NCBI GenBank assembly: GCA_024449915.1
Contig: JAMZAV010004488.1
Coordinates: 98,323 to 162,322 of the forward strand
Reading direction: 5' to 3'
DNA: 64,000 bases
Source: Sweltsa coloradensis
Lineage: Eukaryota; Arthropoda; Insecta; Plecoptera; Chloroperlidae
Positions within the stretch are counted from its first letter, which is position 1. Each line of letters begins with the position of its first letter. The notes under the pieces were generated by a model, which saw only the letters and a program-made list of their open reading frames with translations, was not told the origin of the DNA and searched no databases. This document shows, one piece after another, positions 19,471 through 28,500 of this stretch. A program made the translations under genes and the position numbers.

Positions 19471-19939
19471 TGGCAGACTCACATAACTCTTGGGATTCAA
19501 CCACCAATATGCACTCTAGGTAACTTAAAGATTTGACAACAAGTTTGTTTTTTTTTGCCGTGGACCAAATACTTCTTTCTACTGTAGGCTACGTTCGTAG
19601 GCTGTGTACATAGGAAAATGGATGAAGATGGCCAATCGATTCCTATATGGGCCTACCAGTAAATAAACGTACGTGTATACGGCACAAAAAAAGACTGTAT
19701 TGAACCACCTGAAAGAACTTGAACTGGTTCTTCATGAAGAGTTTGTATCGTCGCAAAGACCTAATCCTAATCAACAGAATTTCTGTGATGGCATAAACAA
19801 TGATAATGATGGGGACGGTGCCCATGGATATGAAAATAATATGTATGATATAGGCATATTATGCAACATGTTTCCAGATGAAAATGATGAGAGTGTTTTC
19901 CCAGAGTTACATGTCCTTAAGAGGAAGGAGGACTGTTGA
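19471..19939 (+). other. Possible coding exons of an unrecognised protein
   Basis: An ATG at 19471 opens a 17-codon stretch (MADSHNSWDSTTNMHSR) ending at a GTAACT donor-like site. At about 19673-19939 a second frame encodes some 88 residues with an amphipathic Lys/Glu/Leu-rich start (VLNHLKELELVLHEEF), an Asn/Asp/Gly-rich middle (NDNDGDG) and an acidic end, closed by TGA. There is no ATG at the start of the second frame, consistent with an internal exon. No domain is recognised and the link between the two is a guess. Confidence 0.2.
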
Positions 19940-20318
19940 TTTCGTAGTGGTAAAGTAAATTGTATACAACTATTAGACCAATAGATCAATACTGATGATT
20001 TTTTTCTCGTACATACAACTGCTGTCAAATGAGTGTGTATTGTTCTGATTTCTTAAAATCTCGTTGGCTTATCAGCAAATAATTTTAAAACTTAGTTTTA
20101 AATGGGACCAAATACAAACAAAAAATTCAACGGGCATTTATTCGGGGGTTCCAATTAGAAAGTATTACAAATTTCGTAACCGTACCTTGAATACACATGC
20201 GATAATCTTAAATGTAAAATTGGATAAAATTTGAAGCAAAAGTTGTGCCCTCTATAGAAAGGTCTCTGAACTACCACAACCGTCTGCATGTTTCTTGGGC
20301 GCGCGAGCAAGAAGCACG

Positions 20319-20342
20319 GACAGAGAGAGAGAGAGAGAGACC
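20319..20342. repeat. (GA)n microsatellite
   Basis: Uninterrupted AGAGAG run of about 22 bases within a G/A-rich stretch. Confidence 0.8.
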
Positions 20343-20399
20343 ATTCATTCCACAAGAAAAGGTGGCTGGTTAGCTTGCTGATTTGTAAACACTATAGGT

Positions 20400-20790
20400 C
20401 TGTTTGCTGGACCTGCTCGACTTTGCTCTAAGATCACTTTAGACCCTGGTTGAATTAGGCCACGCCCACGCTCGAGGAAGTTAGATCACAGTACTCTTGT
20501 GTTTTGAGACAAACGCTTTTTGAGTCAAAAACCTACTCTAATTTGCTCTAAAAAAGAAAAATCAATCTAAAAAGAAAAATTTAATTCACAATTGTTGACA
20601 AATTATTATTCACGCTTCCATCAAACTAGGAAGCCATTTTATTTAAATAACACGCGTAATTCGTTATTAAATCGAACTTGCTCTAAGTTGCTCTAACTCG
20701 CTCCTCCTAAAAAGCCAGAGCTGGAAAATCATGATCTTTCTGCTCTAGATCAAGTTGCTCGAGTCCAAAAAACGCAATTCGAGAAAGTGA
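20400..20790. other. Spacer with repeated TTGCTCTAA words
   Basis: TTGCTCTAA-like words recur at about 20422, 20538, 20680, 20690 and in related form near 20750. They may mark a degenerate MITE, but no inverted ends could be set. Confidence 0.3.
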
Positions 20791-20944
20791 TCTCGTGAAA
20801 CGAACGGCTATTTCGTTATCCGAGCAGCTCAGAGTCGTCAGAGCTGGTCCAACGAACAGACCTTATACCTGCTATTCAACAATCATGCACAGCTTGAAAG
20901 ACGCAAACCTTGTCCTGACTGAAACCACAAGCATAGAGCCATAC

Positions 20945-21180
20945 GAGCGCGCCAATGGGAACGATCCTCGCTCCTCATTGGCGCGGCCGCTTCCCGACCA
21001 AGCCACGCCCACACGCACGACCGAAAACAGCAGGGCCGGCGAGCGCACCAATGAGAGCGCTCCTCGCATCCCATTGGCGTGGCCGCCTACCATACCGGGC
21101 ACTACCAAGAGCACGACATGAGCAAGCAGGGCGACGAGCGCCCCAATGGGAGAAGTTCTCCCCTCCTATTGGTGCGGCCA
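20945..21180 (+). promoter_or_regulatory. Three 95-bp monomers with divergent CCAAT box pairs
   Basis: CCAAT lies at 20952-20956, 21048-21052 and 21143-21147, and ATTGG at 20977-20981, 21073-21077 and 21168-21172. The spacing within a pair is 25 bp each time and the period is 95-96 bp. Each pair sits in a unit of the form GAGCG..CCAATG.GA...CTCC..ATTGGYGYGGCC. CCAAT is the core of NF-Y sites; head-to-head pairs in tandem monomers upstream of a LINE ORF look like an internal promoter. The promoter role is inferred. Confidence 0.65.
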
Positions 21181-21207
21181 CAGAGAGACTCGAACGAACC
21201 CACACTT

Positions 21208-21507
21208 ATGACTTCCAACGCAAAACAAACAATCATGAACCAGGAGAGCTACGTCCCAGAGATGATAACAAACCTATTGGATGCAGTCATTAACATACTA
21301 TATAACGTACTCCCAACGGGCGTCCTGAACAAACTGCGCGAAGTTACAAATGCAGTAACTTCCAAACTTCTTGGACTCCGAACAGTAATAAATGTCTCGC
21401 AAAACGGACTACAGATCCACCACACCACGGCGCCAGTAAACGCCACCACCAGCCCTAACTACGCGCTCAGACCCCCCAGACCACAACAGCAACGTCAACA
21501 CCAATAA
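21208..21507 (+). CDS. ORF1-like protein of the LINE, unrecognised domain
   Basis: A frame from an ATG at 21208 to TAA at 21505-21507 encodes about 99 residues: a polar start, a hydrophobic helix-like middle (NLLDAVINILYNVLPTGVLN), a Thr/Val-rich part and a Pro/Gln/Arg-rich tail (RPPRPQQQRQHQ). The frame is also open upstream to 21079, through the last CCAAT monomer, so the true start is unclear. No CCHC knuckle, RRM or coiled-coil is evident, so it is either a shortened ORF1 or a leader ORF. It ends 39 bp before the ORF2 start, a usual spacing for ORF1/ORF2 pairs. Confidence 0.45.
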   Translation: MTSNAKQTIMNQESYVPEMITNLLDAVINILYNVLPTGVLNKLREVTNAVTSKLLGLRTVINVSQNGLQIHHTTAPVNATTSPNYALRPPRPQQQRQHQ

Positions 21508-21546
21508 CCACACTCCCGGCAATCCCAGACCTCAAACCTACCAAAC

Positions 21547-22255
21547 ATGCCTGACCACAACAATCCTTCCATTTCACTAAACTCCATATCAGTATACGTC
21601 AACGGCGTTACCTCCCGAATCGACTCCCTCAGAAACCTCATCACCATCCCAAACCCCCCGGACATAGTGACCCTACAAGATACGAGGCACAGCAAGAAAA
21701 CTCAACTCTGGGCTCCAGGATACGCCTCCTTCCTCGTAGATCCCACCACAAAAGGCACCCGCCTGTCGGGGGGACTCATCACGCTAGTGAGGAAGTCCCT
21801 ACACCCCCAACGCACGGTCCACCCCAATCTTCCCCCCTCCGTCCCCAACATTTACCAAACACTCACCATACTAATCAAGATTCCGAACGCGCAGTCAATA
21901 ACAAATAACCAACATATACTCGTACAGAGACACTCCAGCCGACAGCCGCCACCTCCTCCCCGAAGTACTGAACGCTTTGACCCCCCTACGCGCGAGACAT
22001 CTCTGCCTGGGGGACTTCAACGCCAAGCACCCAGCATTCGGGGACAACCACTCGACGGCACTAGGCACAGCACTGGCAGTCTCACGAACCAGCCGACTAA
22101 TACATATCGACACGCCACCCACACGCCACGGGGGACCGAATGCCCGGGACTCTTACCCAGATAAAATCTTCGTCACCCCAACCATCCTTCACACCAGCAA
22201 TCCAACCTCACAAGGCCAGGACATCGGCTCTGACCACATCCCTATCACCTTCTGA
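21547..22255 (+). pseudogene. APE-type endonuclease domain of LINE ORF2, frameshifted and truncated
   Basis: ATG at 21547 starts a frame with SISVYVNGV (the N-terminal strand), PDIVTLQDTRH (position of the catalytic 'LQET' glutamate, here Asp), a GYASFLVDP..GTRLSGGLITLVRKSL core. Near 21905 the frame must shift by one; it resumes as ITNIYSYRDTPADSRHLL and includes LCLGDFNAKHPAFGD (the GDFN active-site motif), PDKIFVTPTI and a final GQDIGSDHIPI with the catalytic SDH. TGA at 22253-22255 ends it directly after the endonuclease, where the RT should follow. The domain nicks target DNA in I/Jockey/R1-type elements; the clade is not certain. The frameshift and the lost RT make the element inactive. 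Confidence 0.88.
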
Positions 22256-22550
22256 ACACCTTGCTAGAAGAGGGCCTGTCCGGCTGTCCCTGAAACCCAT
22301 CCTAAATGGGCACAAAACCACTCGATTACCAAAATCAAGAACAACTGCAAGGCGAGGCTGCCGCTGTGTTGAGTTAAAATGGCAGTAAAAAGGTGCAGGG
22401 CGGCGAGGTCATATCGACGTCGGCCGTCAGATTCATTATTTTTAAAATTGCTTTGTTGGCAAGAACACATGACTACGAGGGTTGTAATTCCAAGGTTATG
22501 AGTGAGTCATCTACATGTGTAGTGAGGTTCATCGTGACGATGCAATATTA

Positions 22551-22990
22551 TGGCTAGTTGGTCTTGTGGTTAGCGTATCTGCTTCCAATGCAGAAGGTCC
22601 AGGGTTCGATTCCCGCCAAAGTCAGAAGTTTTTTAACTTCTGATTTGGACTTAAGTCCATCAGTTCTTGTCTTAGGAGTTTGTAAACGGTGACTTTGGAG
22701 CCGTCTTAGCAACAAAGCACATAATAAATTTCAGAGTTGTTCTGAATCGGCCTTGTTGATTCTGGCGTTGATTCGCGGGTGTTCGCACTGTCCATACCAC
22801 TGATTGCTATATTTCCTATTAAAAAAAATATCGATCTTTGGTTGGTTATCGCTCACTCGTCGATTGCGTCGGGGCCTGCAGGGTTGGCTTGGTCGCTTTG
22901 ATTTAAAGTCCCCCACTGAAAATCAGTTATATAACTGAGTGGGTAGGCTCTGAATAAAAATTTATTTATTTATTAATTTATTTATTTAAA
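22551..22990 (+). mobile_element. SINE A, copy 1, tRNA-headed
   Basis: The head reads TGGTCTTGTGGTTAGC (box A) and GGGTTCGATTCCCGC (box B) at tRNA spacing, with a TCTGC/GCAGA anticodon stem around a CCA triplet. A roughly 200-bp body follows with AACTTCTGATTTGGACTTAA and GTTGATTCTGGCGTTGATTC, then a tail region (GTCGATTGCGTCGGGGCCTG, TAACTGAGTGGGTAGGCTCT) ending in TTTATTTATTTATT. The same body and tail recur at 43647-44282. The acceptor ends do not pair, so it is a SINE and not a tRNA gene. Confidence 0.85.
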
Positions 22991-23780
22991 TGCCTTCCAC
23001 ATGACATTTTCTGTTATTGCGGACCTATTGTATCACGGAGCATTCCCGTCACACACATAGTAACTGTTGTTTTGAGTTAGTTAGTGATGTTTAATGGCAT
23101 TCAACAGCAGTTTTTGCCCCAATGATTTTTTCGTAGTTATATTTTGGTGCAAAAATATTATATCTAATAAAAGAAAGCATTTTTAGTTTGAATTTGTTGT
23201 TGTAATTTTACTCGTTGTGTTCATACCTTGTTAATTATAATTAATGTTATTGCCTGTCTAACGACAGTTTAGCACAAGGAAAAAACACTCCAAGACTGGG
23301 GGTGGTCGGTCCTACAGGTGTGTTCATGCAAAATGACTGGCTGCCACGAGGAGGAAATGGGGGGGGGGGGGGGTGGTAATCGATGCGTGGTTCTACTTTA
23401 AAGGGACACGTAACTGGGCTCGAGCTTGGGTTACTTCTTAACACAGTGCCTCCACTGGGATTCGAATTTATGTTAACGTATTCACAAAAGTGCCCACGTC
23501 TGGTCTCGAGTTTTATACTGGTCATTTTAATTAAAGATGTCTATCCCTTAGCTCGACATGCTGCCAGGGTATGCAAGCCCGTGGCTAACAGTTTGTTTAT
23601 TGATTGACCTAGCTAGCGGCAGTTTACTGATTAACCTAGGAAGCTCGACCTTTCTTGCTACTGTCTGTTTCACAACACTGCTGTCCGTTTCACAACAACC
23701 AAGTACTTCCTTCAGTTTACTTCACAAAAGTAAATCCTGTAATACGATGGTTAGTATTAAGTAGTTTGAAGTGTTTGAAT
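22991..23780. other. Spacer with a 17-base G run
   Basis: No supported gene. A G run lies at about 23359-23375 with a reversed C-rich patch nearby. The rest is AT-rich. Confidence 0.45.
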
Positions 23781-23782
23781 AT

Positions 23783-24110
23783 ATTGGATATTGCTTAACG
23801 TCTCATATTTTATGCAACTTGGCTAATCGAAACGAAAGGAGGGACGTAAGCGATGACGCGGGGGGACAAGGGGTGGACAGGCCTGTGCTGGTCAGAACCA
23901 GCCACAAGCGGATGGGGAGGGCAGGGGTTCCCCCACGTCGTGGTCGTCTCCGTCTGTGTCATCATCCGTCCGTGTTGACATTGTCGTCGCCGTCGGGGGG
24001 GTAGTCAAAGGGAAGGGGAATGTTCCCCGACGACGACCCAGAGCTCGCCATTAGTTTCAGAGAGTAAAACTACCTTAATCACGGGCCAAACCACGAGAAG
24101 GGTTTGGGCG
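23783..24110 (+). mobile_element. Element B, near-complete copy
   Basis: Begins TATTGGATATTGCTTAACGT and continues CTTGGCTAATCGAAACG, GGAGGGACGTAAG, GATGACGCGGGGGGACAAGG, TGGTCAGAACCAGCCACAAG, CCCCCACGTCGTGGTCGTCT, a GTC/CGTCGCCGTCGG run, GTTCCCCGACGACGACCCAG, AGCTCGCCATTAGTTTCAG and ATCACGGGCCAAACCACGAG. The unit is about 330 bp, without inverted ends, tRNA-like boxes or a plausible protein. It ends where the homopolymer-swollen tract begins. Confidence 0.8.
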
Positions 24111-24914
24111 ATTTGGGAAATTTTAAAAGGGGCCCCCCCCTTAAAACCTAGCCCCCTAAACGCCTTGTAGGTTAAATTTAAAAGCCAACCTATGTATGTA
24201 CTGTGGCGGGTTTTTAGGGACGCCTGGGGCACCCCTAAAAAAGCGATGTTGCCTCTTTAAATGATCTCTTTTAAAAACCTGAACTTCATCATAAGCAGGG
24301 GTGCCGGGTTTTTTAACATGTCTATTTAAAGTTTCAAAGGGTTATTAGAAGAAAGAAAAAAACCGGGACTTGTGGGTTTAACCCTACGCTTAGGCAAGGT
24401 TTACCGGAGTAAAACCCAAACTTGGGGAAATGCCTAAATACTGAAAACTGGGGGGTCAAGGCCAAAGGACGGGTTTCCCGGCCTAGTGCCTTTTTTCCAT
24501 GGGGAAAAACGCCCAAGGGGTTTTGTTTTTTCATTGCCCTGAGGAATGGCCGGGTGGATGAGCATTTTGAAGATTCGGGAAACACTCAGGCCCCTAAACA
24601 ACTAGAGTCCCCCCAGGACCGGGTAAACGAAAAAAAAAAAACCCCCTTTGTTTTTTACACAAATGGGGGACAGGCTGAAGAGGGTCCTGGTACGGGTGGG
24701 TTTCTGTCTGAGGAAACATAAATGATTTACTCCAAATTTTGAGAGGGGTTAGAAACCCCTTTTTGAAAAGCGAAAGGGGAAATTTTTTGAGGGGCTGTTC
24801 AATCAACGAAATTTAAAACCAGGTAGGAATTCCAAAAAAATTTTTTTGTGCCCGATTTGCATGCGCGGGCCCAAACTTGTAAAATGGGGTCAAGTTTAAA
24901 AAAATTTTTTTTTT

Positions 24915-25010
24915 ATTGGATTTTGTTTAACGCCCTCTATTTTGCAACTTTGGCTAATCAGACGAAGGGGGGACGAAAGGGGATATCTATTTTTATAAGA
25001 AATAAAATCA
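24915..25010 (+). mobile_element. Element B, 5' fragment, garbled
   Basis: TTGGATTTTGTTTAACGCCC followed by TTTTGCAACTTTGGCTAATC and AGACGAAGGGGGGACGAAAG match the first 70 bases of element B. Confidence 0.6.
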
Positions 25011-25379
25011 AATTTGTAAAAATAGTGTGGGCCCCTGGGCCCCCTACACTTTTAAAGGGGTTTTTCAGTATTGGGCCCTACCGGGGAAACGGAAACCAAA
25101 ACGGCAATTTAAAAAAGTTCCCCAATTTTCCCGGGAGGGGAAGCTTGATTGTTTACTACAAATAGTCTAGGCGTGACTAATAAATAGATTGAAAAAAACA
25201 ATAGCCTACAATAAAAACCCCTCTTTTTTAATTTTTACCTACCTAAAATTTGGCCTAGAGGTAAATTAAATTATTCACAAACCATAATTGGGGTTCTTGG
25301 AAGCCCTTGTGTAGCCCCTAGCAAGATTTTAAATTTGCGATTGTTTTGTAAACAGCATTTTTTTTTTTTTAAACTGTAT

Positions 25380-26480
25380 TTTTTTTTCTAAATTTTCGAC
25401 TTCTATGCTTTGCAAATTTTTTCCCAACGTCATCGGTGTCATTGACGGCACCCACATTTATATTAGAAGTCCAACAAAGATAAACCCCAAACCCTATGTA
25501 AATGACATGGAAAACAAAAGTAAAAAATGTACGGCGATTTGGGGATAAAAACTTCGCATCATAAATACAGTTTTTCGGGGGCCCGGGTTTAAACCCCACG
25601 ACATTTTTTATCTGGCCCAAAGCAAGATGAAGCAGAATTTTTTTTTTACTGGTGTTTTTCCCTCGGGTTTTGGTTTCTTGGAAATGAATAAAAATTTAAT
25701 TACAATTTCTATTGCACTTTGTTGAAATGCTTTTTTTAAAGTGTTAAAAAACTGGTTTTATTATTAGTATTTTTTAGGGCGCTTAAAGGGCCCAAAGATT
25801 ATTCATCAATTGGCCAAGTTTTTCTTCCCAAATGGCCCTGTAGACTACATAAGAAAGGGCATGTCCTTCGAAAAACCCAGTTTTCTATTTTTAACAGAAT
25901 ATTTTTAGACTTAAAAAAATAAAAAATCAACCCCTATGGGCCTAGACCTACATTTTTTTACACATATTGGTGGGAAATTTAAACGTCCCCAAAAGAAAGG
26001 GGGGCTATAGAAACCCATTTTAAAATTTTGGGGGCCTTTTTTTTCAAAGGGAAAACATTTTGAAGACAAACATTTTTCCACTTTAAATGTGGCTGGCCTA
26101 TTTTGAAACCAAAATAATGTACCTGGGCCCTAGGTTAAAAAATTTTGTTATTTCGCTAGAAATTAAATTTTTTTCCCTTATTTTTTTTAAACCATTCATA
26201 GGTGACTCGGGATACCCCCTAGAAGTGCTTTTGTTTACCCGGTGCGAAACCCATTGGGGGCCCCAAAGTACAATCAAAAACATCCATATGGTGCCCCAGA
26301 AACCTTTGGAGAGGTGTTTTCGGAGTTTGAAGAGCGGGTTTCAGGTGAAATCGATGAGAGCGGGGGTATTTCAAATTACACCCCGAAAAGGGAAAGGAAA
26401 CATCACCCACCCCCAGCAGGGCGTCCCCTTTTTTGGGAAAGTGATTTTTTGGCTATAATTTCTTGTTTTGGGGGTAAACA
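25380..26480 (+). pseudogene. Harbinger-type DDE transposase (HARBI1-like), garbled
   Basis: At about 25422-25530 a frame reads NVIGVIDGTHIYIRSPTKIN..YVND, the block holding the first catalytic Asp of PIF/Harbinger transposases. After an intron-like gap an acceptor (CCATTCATAG, ending about 26201) leads into GDSGYPLEVLLFTR, the conserved 'LGDSGYPL' segment, and then, in another frame, GAPKYNQKHPYG followed by a stretch resembling the 'RKPLERCFGVLKSRF' end with the last acidic residue, near 26242-26345. Frames jump wherever homopolymers are swollen, so breaks may be technical. The order and spacing fit one spliced transposase gene. The usual partner, a Myb/SANT-like protein, is not readable in this tract. 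Confidence 0.7.
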
Positions 26481-28235
26481 AAAAAAGTGTACTAAATTTT
26501 ATTTCAGAGAATTGATAGAACGCGAGGCCCCCTACACGCAATGCCATGAATCCCCAGGGCCCTACCGGCTTTGGGAACCCAAAGCTACCAGTACTGAATG
26601 GCTAGAGCCTACCCAAACCCTTTGGCCAAACCCTTTTTATTTTAAATGTCTATAAATGTAGGGCCTATCACTTTGTTTCTTATTCTTTCCCAAAAGTTTG
26701 GGGCATCCCTTTAATAGAAATTAGCACAACTATTGTGTCAGTGATATTCCCATTCAAATAGTAGTAATGGGGTACAAAAATTTTGGGAAATTTGGGTTTT
26801 TTAAAAAATAAATCTTTAAGGTTTTCCCAAACCCGGGGGGGTCCCAGTCTCTTCCCTTTTAAAAAGGGTTTAAAATAAAAACCCTTTGCTGAAAAATATT
26901 GTTTTAAAATTCTTGTGCAAATTTATTTTAGCAAGATTTTTAAAAAAATGTTTTTTTACATAGGTTTTTTGGGAGGGGAAATTTCCTCTTCTAGACCCCA
27001 CTTCCTCCCCATCAATGCACCTGCCCAAAACATCAATTTGGGCCAAACCCAAAAACAGGATGTTTGGCCCCTTGGAGATCCGAAACCAGCTGATCAATTT
27101 TTTTGCGTACTTCTTTCTCCAAAGCAGCTCTCAACGGTTCACTTAAAGGAAAAATACCGTATAAAATTACCCAATATCCTTTTTTTCTAGTCCGGAGGGC
27201 CAATTTTAATATAAGATAGGGTTTGCAGTCACCTCCAAAAAAGTTTTTTTTTGGGAGAAATCGGGAAAGTTTTAGGGGAGCCCAACACGCCCTTTGCTTT
27301 TTAAAAATGTATGTTTCTCCCTTTTTAAATAGGTTGTGGAGTAAAACCCCCCAAAAATTTTAAGTCGAGTTTTTGAGAACCCAAAAATTTCGTTTTCCTC
27401 AATATGCGGAAATTTGTTTTTTTATTGATAAATCGACCCGCCGTCCCCAGCACTTTACCTATAGTTATAAAGATCCCCAAACCCAAAAGCCCCCAAAACT
27501 TTTGACCTAGGAGCCAAATTTTAACCAACACAATAAGGGGCCATAAGGGGCAAAATCGGCGGCCATTTTTTTGGGAAAGGGTCACTTTTTTTTTTCGTCA
27601 ACTGTCCTAAAAGTAAAAAAATTTTTTGCTTAAAACCCAACAAACCAAAATTTGGGGTCTTTTTTGTGGCCACTTTTTGTTTCCCAAGCCTGTTTAAACC
27701 CAAATTTGGGTTTTACTTTTACCTTTTGGGCCCTGTTTTTAAACCCCCCGGCAATATTTAAAGCCCCTTTTGACGTAGGTGGGGAAAAACCCCACAGGGG
27801 TTTAATTTTTTCTATTTGATTTTAAAGGCTCACTTTTTTTAAAGAGGTAAAACGGACATTTTAAAGTGGGCCAAAGGAGCCCGATTTAAAAAAACAAACA
27901 TACAACAAATTTTAAAAAAGAAAGGGGTTGGCTTAAAAATCGTAAAAGCTTCGGGGGTTTAAGGGATCAACATTAAAGGATTTCCTTGAACAGTTTTCCC
28001 GTGAGCGGGGACGCAGAACCCCCTTTGCAGTAGAGGACTCAGATTTGCTTGACACGTCACCCTTCGAAACGTGGGCACCACAATCGCCGCCGAATGCCCG
28101 TGGCAAATTTGAGGGATGACCGCCAAGACCCAAACGAACCGTTTCCCAAACAATCTTTAAATTTGTTATGGCCCGTTGCTAGGAGGGTTTAAAAAGTCAC
28201 TTTTTTAAAAATTCCAAATTAAATTTTGATTGTTT

Positions 28236-28500
28236 TGGATATTGCTTTCGTCTTACTTTTTATGGGACTTGGCTTTTCGGACGAAGGGAGGGACGTAGGG
28301 TTTAAAGCGGGGGAAAAAGGGGGGAAACAAAGCATTTTCTGGTCAAAACCACCCACAAGCGTAGGGGAGGGGGGGGTTCCCCCCAAACTTCGTGGTCGCC
28401 CTCTGTCTGTGTCATCATCCGTCCGTGTTTAAATTGTCGTCGCCTTGGGGGAGGTTTTCCAAAGGGGAAAGGGGGAAAGTTCCCCGACGACGAAAATCCT
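28236..28500 (+). mobile_element. Element B, garbled copy
   Basis: Recognisable landmarks in order: TTGGATATTGCTTTCGTCTT, GGACGAAGGGAGGGACGTAG, CTGGTCAAAACCACCCACAA, CTCTGTCTGTGTCATCATCC, GTCCGTGTTTAAATTGTCGT and GTTCCCCGACGACG. Confidence 0.7.

Larger units (their letters stand above)
20795..22255 (+). mobile_element. Non-LTR retrotransposon, 5' half (leader, ORF1-like, endonuclease)
   Basis: From left to right: a GC-rich leader with three CCAAT-bearing tandem units, a short ORF1-like frame, and the start of ORF2 with an apurinic-type endonuclease. The RT is missing. The C-rich coding strand sets this element apart from its AT-rich surroundings. Retaining the 5' half and losing the 3' half is unusual for a LINE, which normally loses its 5' end, so a later deletion is likely. 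Confidence 0.75.

Noticed and set aside
20872..21293. Overlapping Arg/Pro-rich frames on both strands
   Set aside because: They are by-products of the GC-rich tandem CCAAT monomers; three frames stay open because of the repeat.
22551..22625. Possible functional tRNA gene
   Set aside because: Box A and box B are present but the acceptor ends do not pair, and the same head is followed by a shared SINE body in two places.
24422..24721. 99-codon frame in the degraded tract
   Set aside because: Frame depends on swollen homopolymers; no domain.
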